Shown in pieces: positions 54,471 through 63,762 of a stretch of 64,000 bases of DNA. The position numbers and the translations under genes are program-made. Numbering within the stretch: the first letter of the stretch is position 1; each line of letters starts with the position of its first letter. The stretch is from a virus, in IMG/VR virus record IMGVR_UViG_3300049460_000157, positions 1 through 64,000 of that record. The stretch is one strand, 5' to 3'. The notes beneath the pieces are model-generated. The model did no database searches and was not told the origin of the DNA. It worked only from the letters and a program-made list of their open reading frames with translations.

Positions 54471-57140
54471 ATGCGTTACCACTTTTACGCCCAGCAGCCC
54501 GAGTATCCGGTGTGCCTGCTCGTGGGCCAGATCCGCAAGGACGAGATCCGCAAGGCGTATTTCACCGAGTCCGGTGTCGATGCCGAGGACGTGCTGGTGC
54601 TCGACCTGCACTACGCCGAGGGCAAGAAGAAGACGCCGGCCGCGGAGATGAAGGCCTATATCACCGAGCAGCTGCAGGAAGTGCTCGATGACCACAAGGT
54701 GCAGTACATCATGTGCACCGACAGCGGCTACTTCAAGACGCTCACCGGCGCCACGAACGTGGATGCCAGCCTCGGCTACGTGCTCGACTCGAAGTTCGGT
54801 TCGCAGAAGGTGGTCTATGCGCCCTCCTACCGGATGATCTTTCATGATCCGGCCGGTGTGAAGACGAAGATCACCCGTGCGATCGAGGCGGTCATTGCAC
54901 ACGCCACCCAGCAGTACCGGGATCCCGGCCACGGCATCATCCGGTTTGCAGAGTATCCGCAGACCGATGACGAGATCGAGGCCTGGCTCGAGAAGCTGCT
55001 TGAGATGGATGTGCCGCTCACCAGCGACATCGAGGCGTTCAGCCTGAAGCACTACGACGCCGGCATCGGCACCATCTCGTTTGCCTGGAACCAGCACGAA
55101 GGGATTGCCTTCCCGGTCGACTACGTGCCGATCGAAGGCGCCACCGAGGCACCTTTCGGGATCCAGGTAAGGAATGAGCGTCGCCGGGAACTGCTGCGCT
55201 CGTTCTTCACCCGGCTCACGCAGAAGGCGATCTATCACAACATCGCCTTCGACGTGTATGTGCTGATCTATCAGCTGTTCATGGAGCACATCTGCGACAC
55301 CGAAGGGCTGCTGCACGGCCTGGAAGTGATGCTGCCCAAGGGGAACTGGGACTGCACGAAACTGATCACCTACCTGGCGACCAACTCGTGCGCCGGCAAT
55401 GAGCTGGGCCTGAAGGCACAGGCTCAGGAATTCGCCGGCAACTACGCGCAGACGGAGATCAACGACATCACCAAGATCCCGCTGCCGGTACTGCTCGAAT
55501 ACAACCTGATCGACTCCCTGTCGACCTGGCATGTACACACCAAGCACTATTCCACGATGGTGGCCGACCACCAGTTAGGTGTCTACCAGACACTTTTCCA
55601 GCCGGCCACCGTGGACATTGTGCAGATGCAGCTCACCGGCATGCCGGTGAACATGCGTCGGGTGCTGGAAGTCGAGAAGATCCTGCAGGCCGCGTTCGAC
55701 AAGGCCGAGGCCGACATCATGGCGTCGGCCGCGGTGCAGCGCTACAGCTACCGGCTGGCCGAGAAGTACGCGGCCAAGATGAACAGCAAGTGGAAGGTGA
55801 AACGGATCACCGTGGCCGAGGTGGAGGACGAGGACCGGACATTCAATCCCCGATCGGCTCCGCAGCTCCAGGATCTGCTCTTTACGTTCCTGGGTCTGCC
55901 GGTGCTGTCTCTCACCGACTCCAAGCTGCCGTCCACCGATGGGGACACCATCGAGGCGCTGATCAATCACACGGGCGACGCCTATGTGAAGGAGTTCCTG
56001 TCGGCGCTGCTCGAATACAAGGCAGTCGAGAAGATCCTCGGCACCTTCATCAAGGCGCTGAAAAACGCCCAGATGGGTCCGGATGGCTGGTACTACCTGT
56101 TCGGCAACTTCAATCTGGGCGGCACGCTGTCCGGCCGGCTCAGTTCGAACGACCCGAATCTGCAGAACCTGCCGGCCAATGCGTCGATGGCGGTGAGCGC
56201 TGCGCTGCTGGCACTCTTTGGCGACGCCATCCTGCCGTATATCGTCAAGGGCAAGCTGATGCTGGGCAAGCTCGTGAAGAGCTGCTTCGAGGCGCCACCG
56301 GGCTGGTTGTTCTGTGGTCTGGACTTCGCATCACTGGAAGACCGGATCTCGGCGCTGACCACGAAGGATCCAAACAAGCTGAAGGTCTACACCGATGGCT
56401 ATGACGGCCACTGCCTGCGCTCGTTCAGCTATTTCGGTGAGGATATGCCGGACATCGTGGATACGGTGCCCAGCATCAACTCCATCGAGACGAAGTACAA
56501 AACGTTCCGGCAGGACTCCAAGGCGCCGACCTTCGCCCTGACCTATCAGGGCACCTGGAAGACGCTGATGACGAACTGTGGTTTCTCGGAGGAGAAAGCC
56601 AAAAAGATCGAAGCCCGCTATCACGAACTCTACAAGGTGAGTGATGACTGGGTGGCAGCCAAGCTCGATCAGGCCAGCAAGGATGGCTACGTCACCGTGG
56701 CATTCGGCCTGAGAGTCCGGACACCGCTCCTTCATCAGGTGATCCGGGGTAACTCCCGCACACCTCACCAGGCTGAAGCTGAAGGTCGATCGGCTGGCAA
56801 TGCATTGGGCCAGAGTTACTGTCTGCTGAACTCCCGTGCAAGCGTGGAATTCATGGGCAAAGTCCGCAAGAGTGAGTACTCAACCGCCATTCGACCGTGC
56901 GCGCATATCCATGACGCCCAGTATTACCTCGTCAGGGAAGACCCAAAGCCTGTTCTGTACACCAATGAACACCTGGTGAAGGCGGTTCAATGGCAGGACG
57001 ACCCAGCCATCGCGCACCCTGACGTGAAGCTCGGCGGCGAACTGTCGATCTTCTTCCCGTCCTGGGAAAACGAAATCGGCATCCCCAACGGTGCCACCGA
57101 GGCGGAGCTGTTCGACCTCGTCGAAGCCGCCATGGCCTAG
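54471..57140 (+). CDS. DNA polymerase, A family (N4 gp39-like)
   Basis: 889 residues (N4: 872), ATG 54471 behind GAGGAAGG. Exonuclease: SDIEAFSLKHYD near 185, KAIYHNIAFDVYVL near 258, LLEYNLIDSLSTWHVH near 345. Polymerase: GGTLSGRLSSNDPNLQNLPA near 545, motif A FCGLDFASLEDRIS near 615, motif B DSKAPTFALTYQG near 685 (Lys and Tyr), motif C AHIHDAQYYLV near 805. A ~180-residue N-terminal extension precedes the exonuclease. Replicates the genome. Confidence 0.95.
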   Translation: MRYHFYAQQPEYPVCLLVGQIRKDEIRKAYFTESGVDAEDVLVLDLHYAEGKKKTPAAEMKAYITEQLQEVLDDHKVQYIMCTDSGYFKTLTGATNVDASLGYVLDSKFGSQKVVYAPSYRMIFHDPAGVKTKITRAIEAVIAHATQQYRDPGHGIIRFAEYPQTDDEIEAWLEKLLEMDVPLTSDIEAFSLKHYDAGIGTISFAWNQHEGIAFPVDYVPIEGATEAPFGIQVRNERRRELLRSFFTRLTQKAIYHNIAFDVYVLIYQLFMEHICDTEGLLHGLEVMLPKGNWDCTKLITYLATNSCAGNELGLKAQAQEFAGNYAQTEINDITKIPLPVLLEYNLIDSLSTWHVHTKHYSTMVADHQLGVYQTLFQPATVDIVQMQLTGMPVNMRRVLEVEKILQAAFDKAEADIMASAAVQRYSYRLAEKYAAKMNSKWKVKRITVAEVEDEDRTFNPRSAPQLQDLLFTFLGLPVLSLTDSKLPSTDGDTIEALINHTGDAYVKEFLSALLEYKAVEKILGTFIKALKNAQMGPDGWYYLFGNFNLGGTLSGRLSSNDPNLQNLPANASMAVSAALLALFGDAILPYIVKGKLMLGKLVKSCFEAPPGWLFCGLDFASLEDRISALTTKDPNKLKVYTDGYDGHCLRSFSYFGEDMPDIVDTVPSINSIETKYKTFRQDSKAPTFALTYQGTWKTLMTNCGFSEEKAKKIEARYHELYKVSDDWVAAKLDQASKDGYVTVAFGLRVRTPLLHQVIRGNSRTPHQAEAEGRSAGNALGQSYCLLNSRASVEFMGKVRKSEYSTAIRPCAHIHDAQYYLVREDPKPVLYTNEHLVKAVQWQDDPAIAHPDVKLGGELSIFFPSWENEIGIPNGATEAELFDLVEAAMA

Positions 57141-57154
57141 AGTTATCTTTGGTT
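57137..57154 (+). promoter_or_regulatory. CTAGAGTTATCTTTGGTT promoter motif
   Basis: Overlaps the polymerase stop codon. Same 18-mer family; precedes an 80-nt noncoding stretch. Confidence 0.5.
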
Positions 57155-57236
57155 TTGGTGGTTTGGTGGTACCCACTTTAAATCCTGCTTGAGAAGGCCT
57201 AGACACACCGGGCTTTCACAAGTACCATCCGTTTTT
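57155..57236 (+). ncRNA. Candidate small RNA between polymerase and gp40-like gene
   Basis: GGTGGTAC (57164-57171) pairs with GTACCATC (57222-57229, one G-T), followed by CGTTTTT. The interior has CTT-GAG-AAG. No ORF. Weaker than the 46.6-kb pair because the stem is 8 bp with a large loop. Confidence 0.45.
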
Positions 57237-57252
57237 AGATATAACTTTGTGG
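57235..57252 (+). promoter_or_regulatory. TTAGATATAACTTTGTGG promoter motif
   Basis: Closest to the family consensus; it begins in the T-run of the preceding unit and ends where a leader hairpin begins. Confidence 0.65.
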
Positions 57253-57275
57253 GGAAACAGACATTCTGTTTCCCC
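57251..57275 (+). other. Leader hairpin of the replication operon
   Basis: GGGGAAACAGA-CAT-TCTGTTTCCCC: 11 perfect pairs, 3-nt loop, directly after the promoter motif. Likely the 5' end of the mRNA; resembles the leader hairpin at 25333. Confidence 0.7.
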
Positions 57276-57301
57276 ATTCTTCCCTCTGCGGAGACAAGGC
57301 A

Positions 57302-57721
57302 ATGAAACAGACCCCCAATGCGGCAGGCCGCAAATTCCATTTCATGGTGGCTGCCCAGATCGTGTTCTCGATGCCGGCTGATGACGGCGGACTCGCCATC
57401 AACACCGCGAACATCAACGGCGTCGTGACCCACGACAAGGACACGATCCCGACCCATCTGCTCGGTCAGGCCCAGAAAGTTGCACAGATGCAGCTCTTCA
57501 AGCGCCTGGGTGACGAAGCGACGAAGGTCAACGTCATCGACGTGGTGATCACGAACCTGATGAACCTGGGCTACATGACGGAAGCCGAGTTCAACGCGGC
57601 ACCGGACGGCCAGAAGCAGCAGGAGATCCCGAAGGCGGCCGCCGCTCACCTGCGTGTTGTCGGTGGTGGTGAAGAGGTGGTCGACCCCTTCGCCGTGGTC
57701 GGCAAGGCGACGGTGCAGTAA
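57302..57721 (+). CDS. 139-residue protein (N4 gp40 position)
   Basis: ATG 57302. FHFMVAAQIVFSMPADDGGL, NINGVVTHDKDTIPTHLLGQ, AQKVAQMQLFKRLGDEATKV: conserved in N4-like phages next to the polymerase; function unknown. Ala/Val-rich C-terminus. One-base overlap with the next gene. Confidence 0.7.
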   Translation: MKQTPNAAGRKFHFMVAAQIVFSMPADDGGLAINTANINGVVTHDKDTIPTHLLGQAQKVAQMQLFKRLGDEATKVNVIDVVITNLMNLGYMTEAEFNAAPDGQKQQEIPKAAAAHLRVVGGGEEVVDPFAVVGKATVQ

Positions 57722-58302
57722 TGGGGACGCTCGGCCTCAATGAGCAGATCGCCGCTGAATCTGCCAGCAAACTCACTGGCGGCCGGGTGAACTACTACCT
57801 GGCCCAGGTCGACCATCCCCAGCGTGAAGAGCAGCCGGCCTACCAGGCGGAGTGCGAGGACATCATCTCCACACTCGGCATGACCTTCGACGAAGCCTGT
57901 GAATTCAAGGCGATCTGGCGCACTGCTGCTGCCCGTCTGGGCAATGGCAAGCCGGGCCGCAGCCAGCTCGATCAGGCGATCTACGACGCGGAGAAGCGTG
58001 TTCACTACGCAACTCGCAGCCTGAAAGCCCTGCAGCATGCGCGGGATGACGCCGCAGTGGTTGATGCCGCGCAGGACATGCTGGGACAGAAACCCGAGAA
58101 GAATCTGGAAGTGAAAACGTGGTGGGACTGGCCCGGCAGTCAATCCGGCGGCGGCCCGGCACCTTCGGATCTTTACGTCGAGATCAAACGGCGTGATGGC
58201 AACACAGCCATAGGCCGGGTACGCAGTTTCAACTGGTCTCACCTCGGTACTGTCGTTGCAGCTGCCTCCGACATCGTTGGCTGGCGACACGCTGACCAGT
58301 AA
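57721..58302 (+). CDS. 193-residue replication-block protein
   Basis: ATG 57721. RVNYYLAQVDHPQREEQPAY, CEDIISTLGMTFDEACEFKA, IWRTAAARLGNGKPG, YDAEKRVHYATRSLKAL: the KAIWRxAAARxGxxKPG ... YDAEKxxH pattern is a common phage domain of unknown activity. C-terminal beta part IKRRDGNTAIGRVRSF. Confidence 0.7.
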   Translation: MGTLGLNEQIAAESASKLTGGRVNYYLAQVDHPQREEQPAYQAECEDIISTLGMTFDEACEFKAIWRTAAARLGNGKPGRSQLDQAIYDAEKRVHYATRSLKALQHARDDAAVVDAAQDMLGQKPEKNLEVKTWWDWPGSQSGGGPAPSDLYVEIKRRDGNTAIGRVRSFNWSHLGTVVAAASDIVGWRHADQ

Positions 58303-58367
58303 CTGAGCGGGTTACTGATCCTTTCCCTGGTTCCAGCAACCCCCATTCACTCCTGGCACTCCTCATC

Positions 58368-59345
58368 ATGAAAGTCACGAACAACAGCGATATCTCGCTC
58401 GCACTGGCCGTGTGGATCCTCCACGACGAGTACGACTACGTCAACGACGCAAATTACATCAGCGCAACGAAGCTGATGCGGCCGATCCGCCACCTCGTTC
58501 TGCCCGACCGGATTCCGGCTGCCCAGCGTCAGGCACCGGACGTGGACGAGTTTATCGCCTCGGCGCTGGGCAAGTCCCTGCACGACTCGATCGAAAAGGC
58601 CTGGACGCATGGGTATGCCCGTGCGCTCAAGCTGATGGGCTATCCGGACGATGTCATTGCACACGTCCGCATCAACCCGGAGAAGCCGGAGCCAGGGACG
58701 ATACCGATCTACCTCGAGCAGCGTGCGAAGCGCGAAGTCGTGGTCAATGGTGTCACGTACATCGTCGGCGGCAAGTACGACATGGTGATGGAAGGCATCG
58801 TGATGGACAACAAGTCCACCACGTCCTACACCTGGCTGTACGGCGGCAAGGACGGTGATTACCGTCTGCAGGGTTCGATCTACAAGTGGCTGAACCCGGA
58901 CAAGATCACCGAGGACTTCATCCGGATCAACTTCATCTTCACCGACTGGTCGGCAATGGCTGCCCGGCAGAACCCGGCCTATCCGCAGAAGCGCGTCCAG
59001 CACAAGGACATCCCGCTGCTGTCGGTCGAGGAAACGGAGCAGTGGATCAAGTGGAAGCTGACCCAGGTGCAGAAGTATTCGAACGCGCCTGAGAACCAGA
59101 TCCCGGAATGTACGGATGAAGAGCTCTGGCGCTCGGACCCGAAGTTCAAGTATTACGCCGACCCTACCAAGACGGCTGGCAAGTCCACCAAGAACTTTGA
59201 CACGCTCGTTGAAGCGAATCAGTTCTGGCGTGTCGACAAGGCCGGCAAGGGCATCGTCATCACCGTGCCGGGCGAAGTGAAGCGTTGCGGTTACTGCGAC
59301 GCTTACGACGCCTGCACCCAGAAGAACAGGTATCTCACACCATGA
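58368..59345 (+). CDS. PD-(D/E)XK nuclease, Cas4/RecB-like (N4 gp42-like)
   Basis: 325 residues. VGGKYDMVMEGIVMDNKSTT near 130-150 holds the D ... DxK nuclease core, followed by YRLQGSIYKWL (motif QxxxY-like). C-terminal RCGYCDAYDACTQKNRY gives three cysteines typical of an iron-sulfur or zinc cap of Cas4-type nucleases. Probably processes DNA ends in replication/recombination. Overlaps the next gene by 4 nt. Confidence 0.85.
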   Translation: MKVTNNSDISLALAVWILHDEYDYVNDANYISATKLMRPIRHLVLPDRIPAAQRQAPDVDEFIASALGKSLHDSIEKAWTHGYARALKLMGYPDDVIAHVRINPEKPEPGTIPIYLEQRAKREVVVNGVTYIVGGKYDMVMEGIVMDNKSTTSYTWLYGGKDGDYRLQGSIYKWLNPDKITEDFIRINFIFTDWSAMAARQNPAYPQKRVQHKDIPLLSVEETEQWIKWKLTQVQKYSNAPENQIPECTDEELWRSDPKFKYYADPTKTAGKSTKNFDTLVEANQFWRVDKAGKGIVITVPGEVKRCGYCDAYDACTQKNRYLTP

Positions 59346-61507
59346 TTGATCTCACCGGGGTAACCCACCATCCGGCAGTCGAAGAGATTGTCGATGTGCT
59401 CTGCAATAAAACGCAGAACACCGATCGCGGATTCTTCCGCGTCGAAGCCGCCTATTTCCTCGGAAAAATGGCGAGCAACATGCGTGCCCTCGTCGTCACG
59501 CAGGACCGCGGCGAAATCCCGGTGAACATCTACGCACTGGCACTGGCCTCTTCCGGCTACGGCAAGGGCCACTCGGTCCATGTGTTCGAACAGGAATTCA
59601 TGAAGGGCTTTCGCAAGCGCTTCATGGAAGACACGTTGCCAGTGGTGGCCGAGAAGCACCTGAACGAGATGGCCAACCATCGCGCCGGCAAGAACGGCAC
59701 GGATCCAGCGGAGGAATTCGAAGCTCTGCAGGGCGAGTTCAAGCGGGCCGGCGCCTTCCCGTTCACGTTCGACAGTGGCACGCCTCCGGCTGTGAAGCAG
59801 CTACGCCAGAAGCTGCTGCTGGCGAACTGTGGCTCGATCAACCTGCAGATCGATGAGATCGGCTCGAACCTGATCAGCAACATCGACGTGCTGAACCTGT
59901 TCCTGGAGCTGTACGACCAGGGCATCGTCAAGCAGAAGCTCACGAAGAACACGGTCGAGAACACCCGTGGCGAGGAAGTGGACGGCAAGACGCCCACCAA
60001 CATGCTGCTGTTCGGCACGCCTTCGAAGCTGCTCGACGGCGGCCAGACCGAGAACGAGTTCTACTCGTTCCTGGAAACGGGTTACGCACGGCGCTGCCTG
60101 TTCGGCTGGGGCCAGCAGGACCGCAGGGCTTCGCACACCATGTCGGCCGAGGAGATCTACAAGCGCCTCACGCAGCCGACGAACAATGTCGTGGTGCAGC
60201 GCTGGGCGGCGCACTTCCACAAGCTGGCCGACCCGGCCATGTTCGGCTGGAAGATGACCGTCGAAGAGCCGGTGGCGATCGCCCTGCTGCAGTACAAGAT
60301 CCACTGCGAGCAGCTGGCCGAGGCCATGGCCGAGCACGAGGAGATCAAGAAGGCCGAGCTCGGTCACCGCTACTTCAAGGCGCTCAAGCTCGCCGGTGCG
60401 TTTGCATTCACCGACGAGAGCAACGAAGTCGAGATGGAGCATCTGAAGCAGGCCATCCTGCTGGTCGAGGAAAGCGGCACGGCATTCCAGGCGATTCTCA
60501 ACCGGGAAAAGGCCTACGTGAAGCTGGCGAAGTACATCGCCACCTGTGGCCAGGACGTGACCCATGCGGACCTGATGGAGGCGCTGCCGTTCTACAAGTC
60601 CGGCAACGCCGCACGCAACGAGATGATGACGCTGGCCACCGCCTGGGGCTACAAGAAGCACATCGTGGTCAAGAAGTTCTACGTCGACAACATCGAGTTC
60701 TTCAAAGGTGAGACTTTGCAGGAGACGAATCTCGACGAGATCACGGTCTCGTACGGCGAGCACTGGGCCTACAACTACGTGAGTGAGAAGGTGCCGTTCA
60801 GCCAGCTCCACCAGCTCACGCAGGCGGCGCAGGACGATGGCCAGCCCATGCACTGGGTCAACCACAACCTGAAGAACGGCCACCGTGCCGAGGAGAACGT
60901 GTTCCCCGGCTTCAACCTCGTCGCCATCGACGTGGATGGAGGCGTGTCGCTCGCCACCGTGCACGAGCTGCTAAAGGAATACAAGTTCCTGACGTACACG
61001 ACCAAGCGCCACACCGATGAGGAAAACCGCTTCCGGCTGCTGCTGCCGATCAACTACGTCCTGGAACTGGATTCCGATGAGTACAAGGAATTCATGAACA
61101 ACATCATGGAGTGGCTGCCGTTCAAGACGGATGAGTCGGCTAACCAGCGCTCCAAGAAGTGGGAGACCTTTGCTGGCGGCAAGTTCCACTACAGCACCGA
61201 GGGCGAGATCCTCGATGCGCTGCGGTTCATCCCGAAGACATCGAAGAACGAGCAGTACCGCACCGAGATGAAGAAGGTGGAGTCGCTCGACAACCTGGAA
61301 CGCTGGTTCGTGCAGCGCATGGTCACAGGTAGCCGCAACAACCAGATGATCAAGTATGCGCTCGCTCTGGTCGACTCGGGCATGGACCTGATGTCGGTCA
61401 GCAAGCAGGTGCATGCGTTCAACGGCAAGCTGAACAATCCCCTCTCCGAGGAGGAGATCAACAGCACGATCATGACCACGGTGGCCAAGCGCTTCCAGAA
61501 ACAGTAA
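59342..61507 (+). CDS. Primase/helicase-like protein (N4 gp43-like)
   Basis: 721 residues. N-terminal ATPase-like region: YALALASSGYGKGHSVHVFE near 65 (Walker-A-like, GYGKGHS), SINLQIDEIGSNLIS near 180 (Walker B). C-terminal archaeo-eukaryotic-primase-like part: FNLVAIDVDGGVSLATVHEL near 520, TYTTKRHTDEENRFRLLLP near 555, with acidic DxD and His residues in place. Expected to prime or load at the fork. Size matches N4 gp43. Confidence 0.82.
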   Translation: MIDLTGVTHHPAVEEIVDVLCNKTQNTDRGFFRVEAAYFLGKMASNMRALVVTQDRGEIPVNIYALALASSGYGKGHSVHVFEQEFMKGFRKRFMEDTLPVVAEKHLNEMANHRAGKNGTDPAEEFEALQGEFKRAGAFPFTFDSGTPPAVKQLRQKLLLANCGSINLQIDEIGSNLISNIDVLNLFLELYDQGIVKQKLTKNTVENTRGEEVDGKTPTNMLLFGTPSKLLDGGQTENEFYSFLETGYARRCLFGWGQQDRRASHTMSAEEIYKRLTQPTNNVVVQRWAAHFHKLADPAMFGWKMTVEEPVAIALLQYKIHCEQLAEAMAEHEEIKKAELGHRYFKALKLAGAFAFTDESNEVEMEHLKQAILLVEESGTAFQAILNREKAYVKLAKYIATCGQDVTHADLMEALPFYKSGNAARNEMMTLATAWGYKKHIVVKKFYVDNIEFFKGETLQETNLDEITVSYGEHWAYNYVSEKVPFSQLHQLTQAAQDDGQPMHWVNHNLKNGHRAEENVFPGFNLVAIDVDGGVSLATVHELLKEYKFLTYTTKRHTDEENRFRLLLPINYVLELDSDEYKEFMNNIMEWLPFKTDESANQRSKKWETFAGGKFHYSTEGEILDALRFIPKTSKNEQYRTEMKKVESLDNLERWFVQRMVTGSRNNQMIKYALALVDSGMDLMSVSKQVHAFNGKLNNPLSEEEINSTIMTTVAKRFQKQ

Positions 61508-61513
61508 GCCTTT

Positions 61514-61540
61514 CCTTGGCTCAGTCACATCGAGCCAGGG
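61514..61540. other. Intergenic inverted pair of the dispersed motif
   Basis: CCTTGGCTC and GAGCCAGGG face each other across 9 nt (one G-T pair), in the 54-bp gap after the primase-like gene. No T-run. Confidence 0.55.
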
Positions 61541-61561
61541 GGAGAGATAAGGAGAACTCAC

Positions 61562-62332
61562 ATGAGTGAAGTATTGGAAGTCCAGGGAACCGACGTGAGT
61601 GCGGCCAATGATCAGCTGATCATGATCTGCGGTTTCTCTGGCGAGGGAAAGAGCGCAAGCCTGCGCCATATCCGCAACCAGCAGAACTGGATGTACCTGA
61701 ACTGCGAAGCCGGCAAGCGCCTGCCGTTTGCCAACAAGTTCGACCGCTACACCATCACCGATCCGTACCAGGTGCATGAAGCGTTCGATGCAGCCACACA
61801 GGGCCAGCTCGACTACGTATGCGAAGGGATCGTCATCGACTCGGGCACGTTCCTGATGGAGATGTTCGAGACCATGTACGTGCTCGGTTCAGCCGACACC
61901 ATGAAAGGCTGGAGCCAGTACCAGCAGTTCTGGAAGACGCTGATGCAGCAGAAGGTAGCGGCATTTGGCAAACCGGTGCTGATCACCGCTCACCTGCTCG
62001 ACGTGCTCGATGAAAAGAGCATGTCCATGAAAACCAGTGTCCCTGTGAAAGGTGCACTGAAGAACAACGGTCTGGAAGCCTACTTCTCGACAGTTGTCAG
62101 TGCCACGAAGGTTCCTCTCAAGGAGCTGGAGAAGTTCGGCAACAAGATGCTGGATATCACGGAAGACGAGAAGGAGCTTGGCTTCAAACACGTCTTCCAG
62201 ACCCGCATCACGAAGCAGACCACCGGCATGCGCCTGCGCAGTCCGATGGGCATGTTCAAGCGCGAAGAGACCTACATCGACAACGATGCCCAGAAGCTGC
62301 TTGATCACCTGAACGAGTTCTACGACATCTGA
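61562..62332 (+). CDS. RecA-like ATPase (N4 gp44-like)
   Basis: 256 residues. Walker A ICGFSGEGKSASLRHI near 22, Walker B EGIVIDSGTFLME near 90, motif III-like VLITAHLLDVLDE near 140, and YFSTVVSATKVPLKELE. Resembles Sak4-type/RecA-fold single-strand annealing ATPases and sits next to SSB, where phage recombinases do. Ribosome site AAGGAG. Confidence 0.85.
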   Translation: MSEVLEVQGTDVSAANDQLIMICGFSGEGKSASLRHIRNQQNWMYLNCEAGKRLPFANKFDRYTITDPYQVHEAFDAATQGQLDYVCEGIVIDSGTFLMEMFETMYVLGSADTMKGWSQYQQFWKTLMQQKVAAFGKPVLITAHLLDVLDEKSMSMKTSVPVKGALKNNGLEAYFSTVVSATKVPLKELEKFGNKMLDITEDEKELGFKHVFQTRITKQTTGMRLRSPMGMFKREETYIDNDAQKLLDHLNEFYDI

Positions 62333-62396
62333 TCGGTCAACCCCCGTCAAGAAAACATAGACCTCACGTCAACACATCACTGAAAGAGAAAACATC

Positions 62397-63161
62397 ATGA
62401 GCTTGTTTGGAAACCTGAAAAGCGAAGGCCTGGAACAATCCGAAGACCGCCTGGGTGGCAACTTCGGCCCGGTCGAATCGGACATCTACAAGGCGGTGAT
62501 CAAGGCGGCCTACGCCGGCCAGGCAGCGAGCGGTGCACGCTCGGTGTCATTCATCTTCGATCTCGGCGGCCGCGAGTTCCGCCCGACGATCTACATCACC
62601 AACAAGAAGGGCGAAAACTACTTCATCAACAAGGACGACAAGACGAAGAAGGTACCGCTGCCGGGCTTCACGACCGTCGACGATATCTGCCTGGTCGCCA
62701 CCGGCAAGCCGCTCGCTGAGCAGGACGCCGAGGACAAGGTCATCAAGCTGTACGACCCGGAGCTGAAGAAGGAAGCGCCGAAGTCGGTGCCGATGCTCAT
62801 CGAGCTGGTCGGCAAGGAAGTGTCGCTCGCCGTGCTGAAGCTGCTGGTGAACAAGAACGTGAAGAACGACGCCACCGGCGAGTACGAGCCGACTTCGGAA
62901 ACGCGTGAAGAAAACAACATCGAGAAGGTGTTCGACACCGACTCGAAGATGACCGTCAACGAAGCCCGCCAGGGTGCCGAGACGGCTGCCTTCTGGGACG
63001 GCTGGCTCGAGCGCAACAAGGGCAAGACGCGTGACAAGCGCACGCTGAAGGACGGCGAAACGGGCAACGTTGGCGCACCGAAGGCTGCGCGTCCGGCTGG
63101 TGCTGCCCCGCAGGCGGCCAACACCGAACGCAAGTCGCTGTTCGGCAAGAAGGCCGCGTAA
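62397..63161 (+). CDS. Single-stranded DNA-binding protein (N4 gp45-like)
   Basis: 254 residues (N4 gp45: 265). Conserved SLFGNLKSEGLEQSEDRLGG start, OB-like core with SVSFIFDLGGREFRPTIYIT and MLIELVGKEVSLAVLKLLVN, C-terminal KSLFGKKAA. In N4 this SSB coats replicating DNA and also activates late promoters by contacting host RNA polymerase, so the leftward late genes may depend on it. Confidence 0.92.
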   Translation: MSLFGNLKSEGLEQSEDRLGGNFGPVESDIYKAVIKAAYAGQAASGARSVSFIFDLGGREFRPTIYITNKKGENYFINKDDKTKKVPLPGFTTVDDICLVATGKPLAEQDAEDKVIKLYDPELKKEAPKSVPMLIELVGKEVSLAVLKLLVNKNVKNDATGEYEPTSETREENNIEKVFDTDSKMTVNEARQGAETAAFWDGWLERNKGKTRDKRTLKDGETGNVGAPKAARPAGAAPQAANTERKSLFGKKAA

Positions 63162-63174
63162 GGCGAGGCCGATC

Positions 63175-63753
63175 TTGCGAATCCAAGTCGCAGGCATGGA
63201 CCCCAGTATGCGTAACTGGGGCTGTGCCGAAGCCTCTCTCGATCTGGACTCTGGCGTGCTGTCGGTCCCTGTTCTGTCCCTGGCTCAGCCGGAGGACATC
63301 AAGACCAAGCAGACTCGCCAGAACTCCAACGACATGTACCTCGCCAAGGTGCTCTATGAGCACGCCCTCACCGTCGCTCGACGGAGCAAGGTCATCTTTG
63401 TGGAGGTGCCAGTGGGTTCCCAGTCTGCGTCCGGTATGAAAGCGTACGGAATGTGCGTCGGTATACTGGGTGCACTACGGGCAGAAGGGCACGAGATCAT
63501 CGAGGTCACCGCGACTGAAGTGAAGAAGTTTTTCACTGGAGACCCCAACGCTTCCAAAAAGCAGATGATTGCCCAGGGAGTGCAGGACTATCCCACGGCG
63601 AACTGGCCTCGATACGAAAAGAACGGCGCGACCTTCAGGAAGGGTGACATCTCCAACGATGCCGAGCACGTTGCCGATGCCATCGCCGCAATACACGCCG
63701 GAGTTAACACTCCGATGTTCCAGAATCTAATGCGACTCTTCGCAAACCTTTAG
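63175..63753 (+). CDS. RuvC-like Holliday-junction resolvase
   Basis: 192 residues from TTG 63175; the first strand RIQVAGMDPSMRNWGCA would be cut by the next ATG, and AAGGCGAGG precedes the TTG. RNase H-fold acidic residues: Asp in GMDPS, Glu in VIFVEVPVGS near 80, Glu near IIEVTATEVKKF at 120, and D in NDAEHVADAIAAIHAG near 165. Cuts branched DNA before packaging. Confidence 0.85.
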   Translation: MRIQVAGMDPSMRNWGCAEASLDLDSGVLSVPVLSLAQPEDIKTKQTRQNSNDMYLAKVLYEHALTVARRSKVIFVEVPVGSQSASGMKAYGMCVGILGALRAEGHEIIEVTATEVKKFFTGDPNASKKQMIAQGVQDYPTANWPRYEKNGATFRKGDISNDAEHVADAIAAIHAGVNTPMFQNLMRLFANL

Positions 63754-63762
63754 GAAAAGAGC

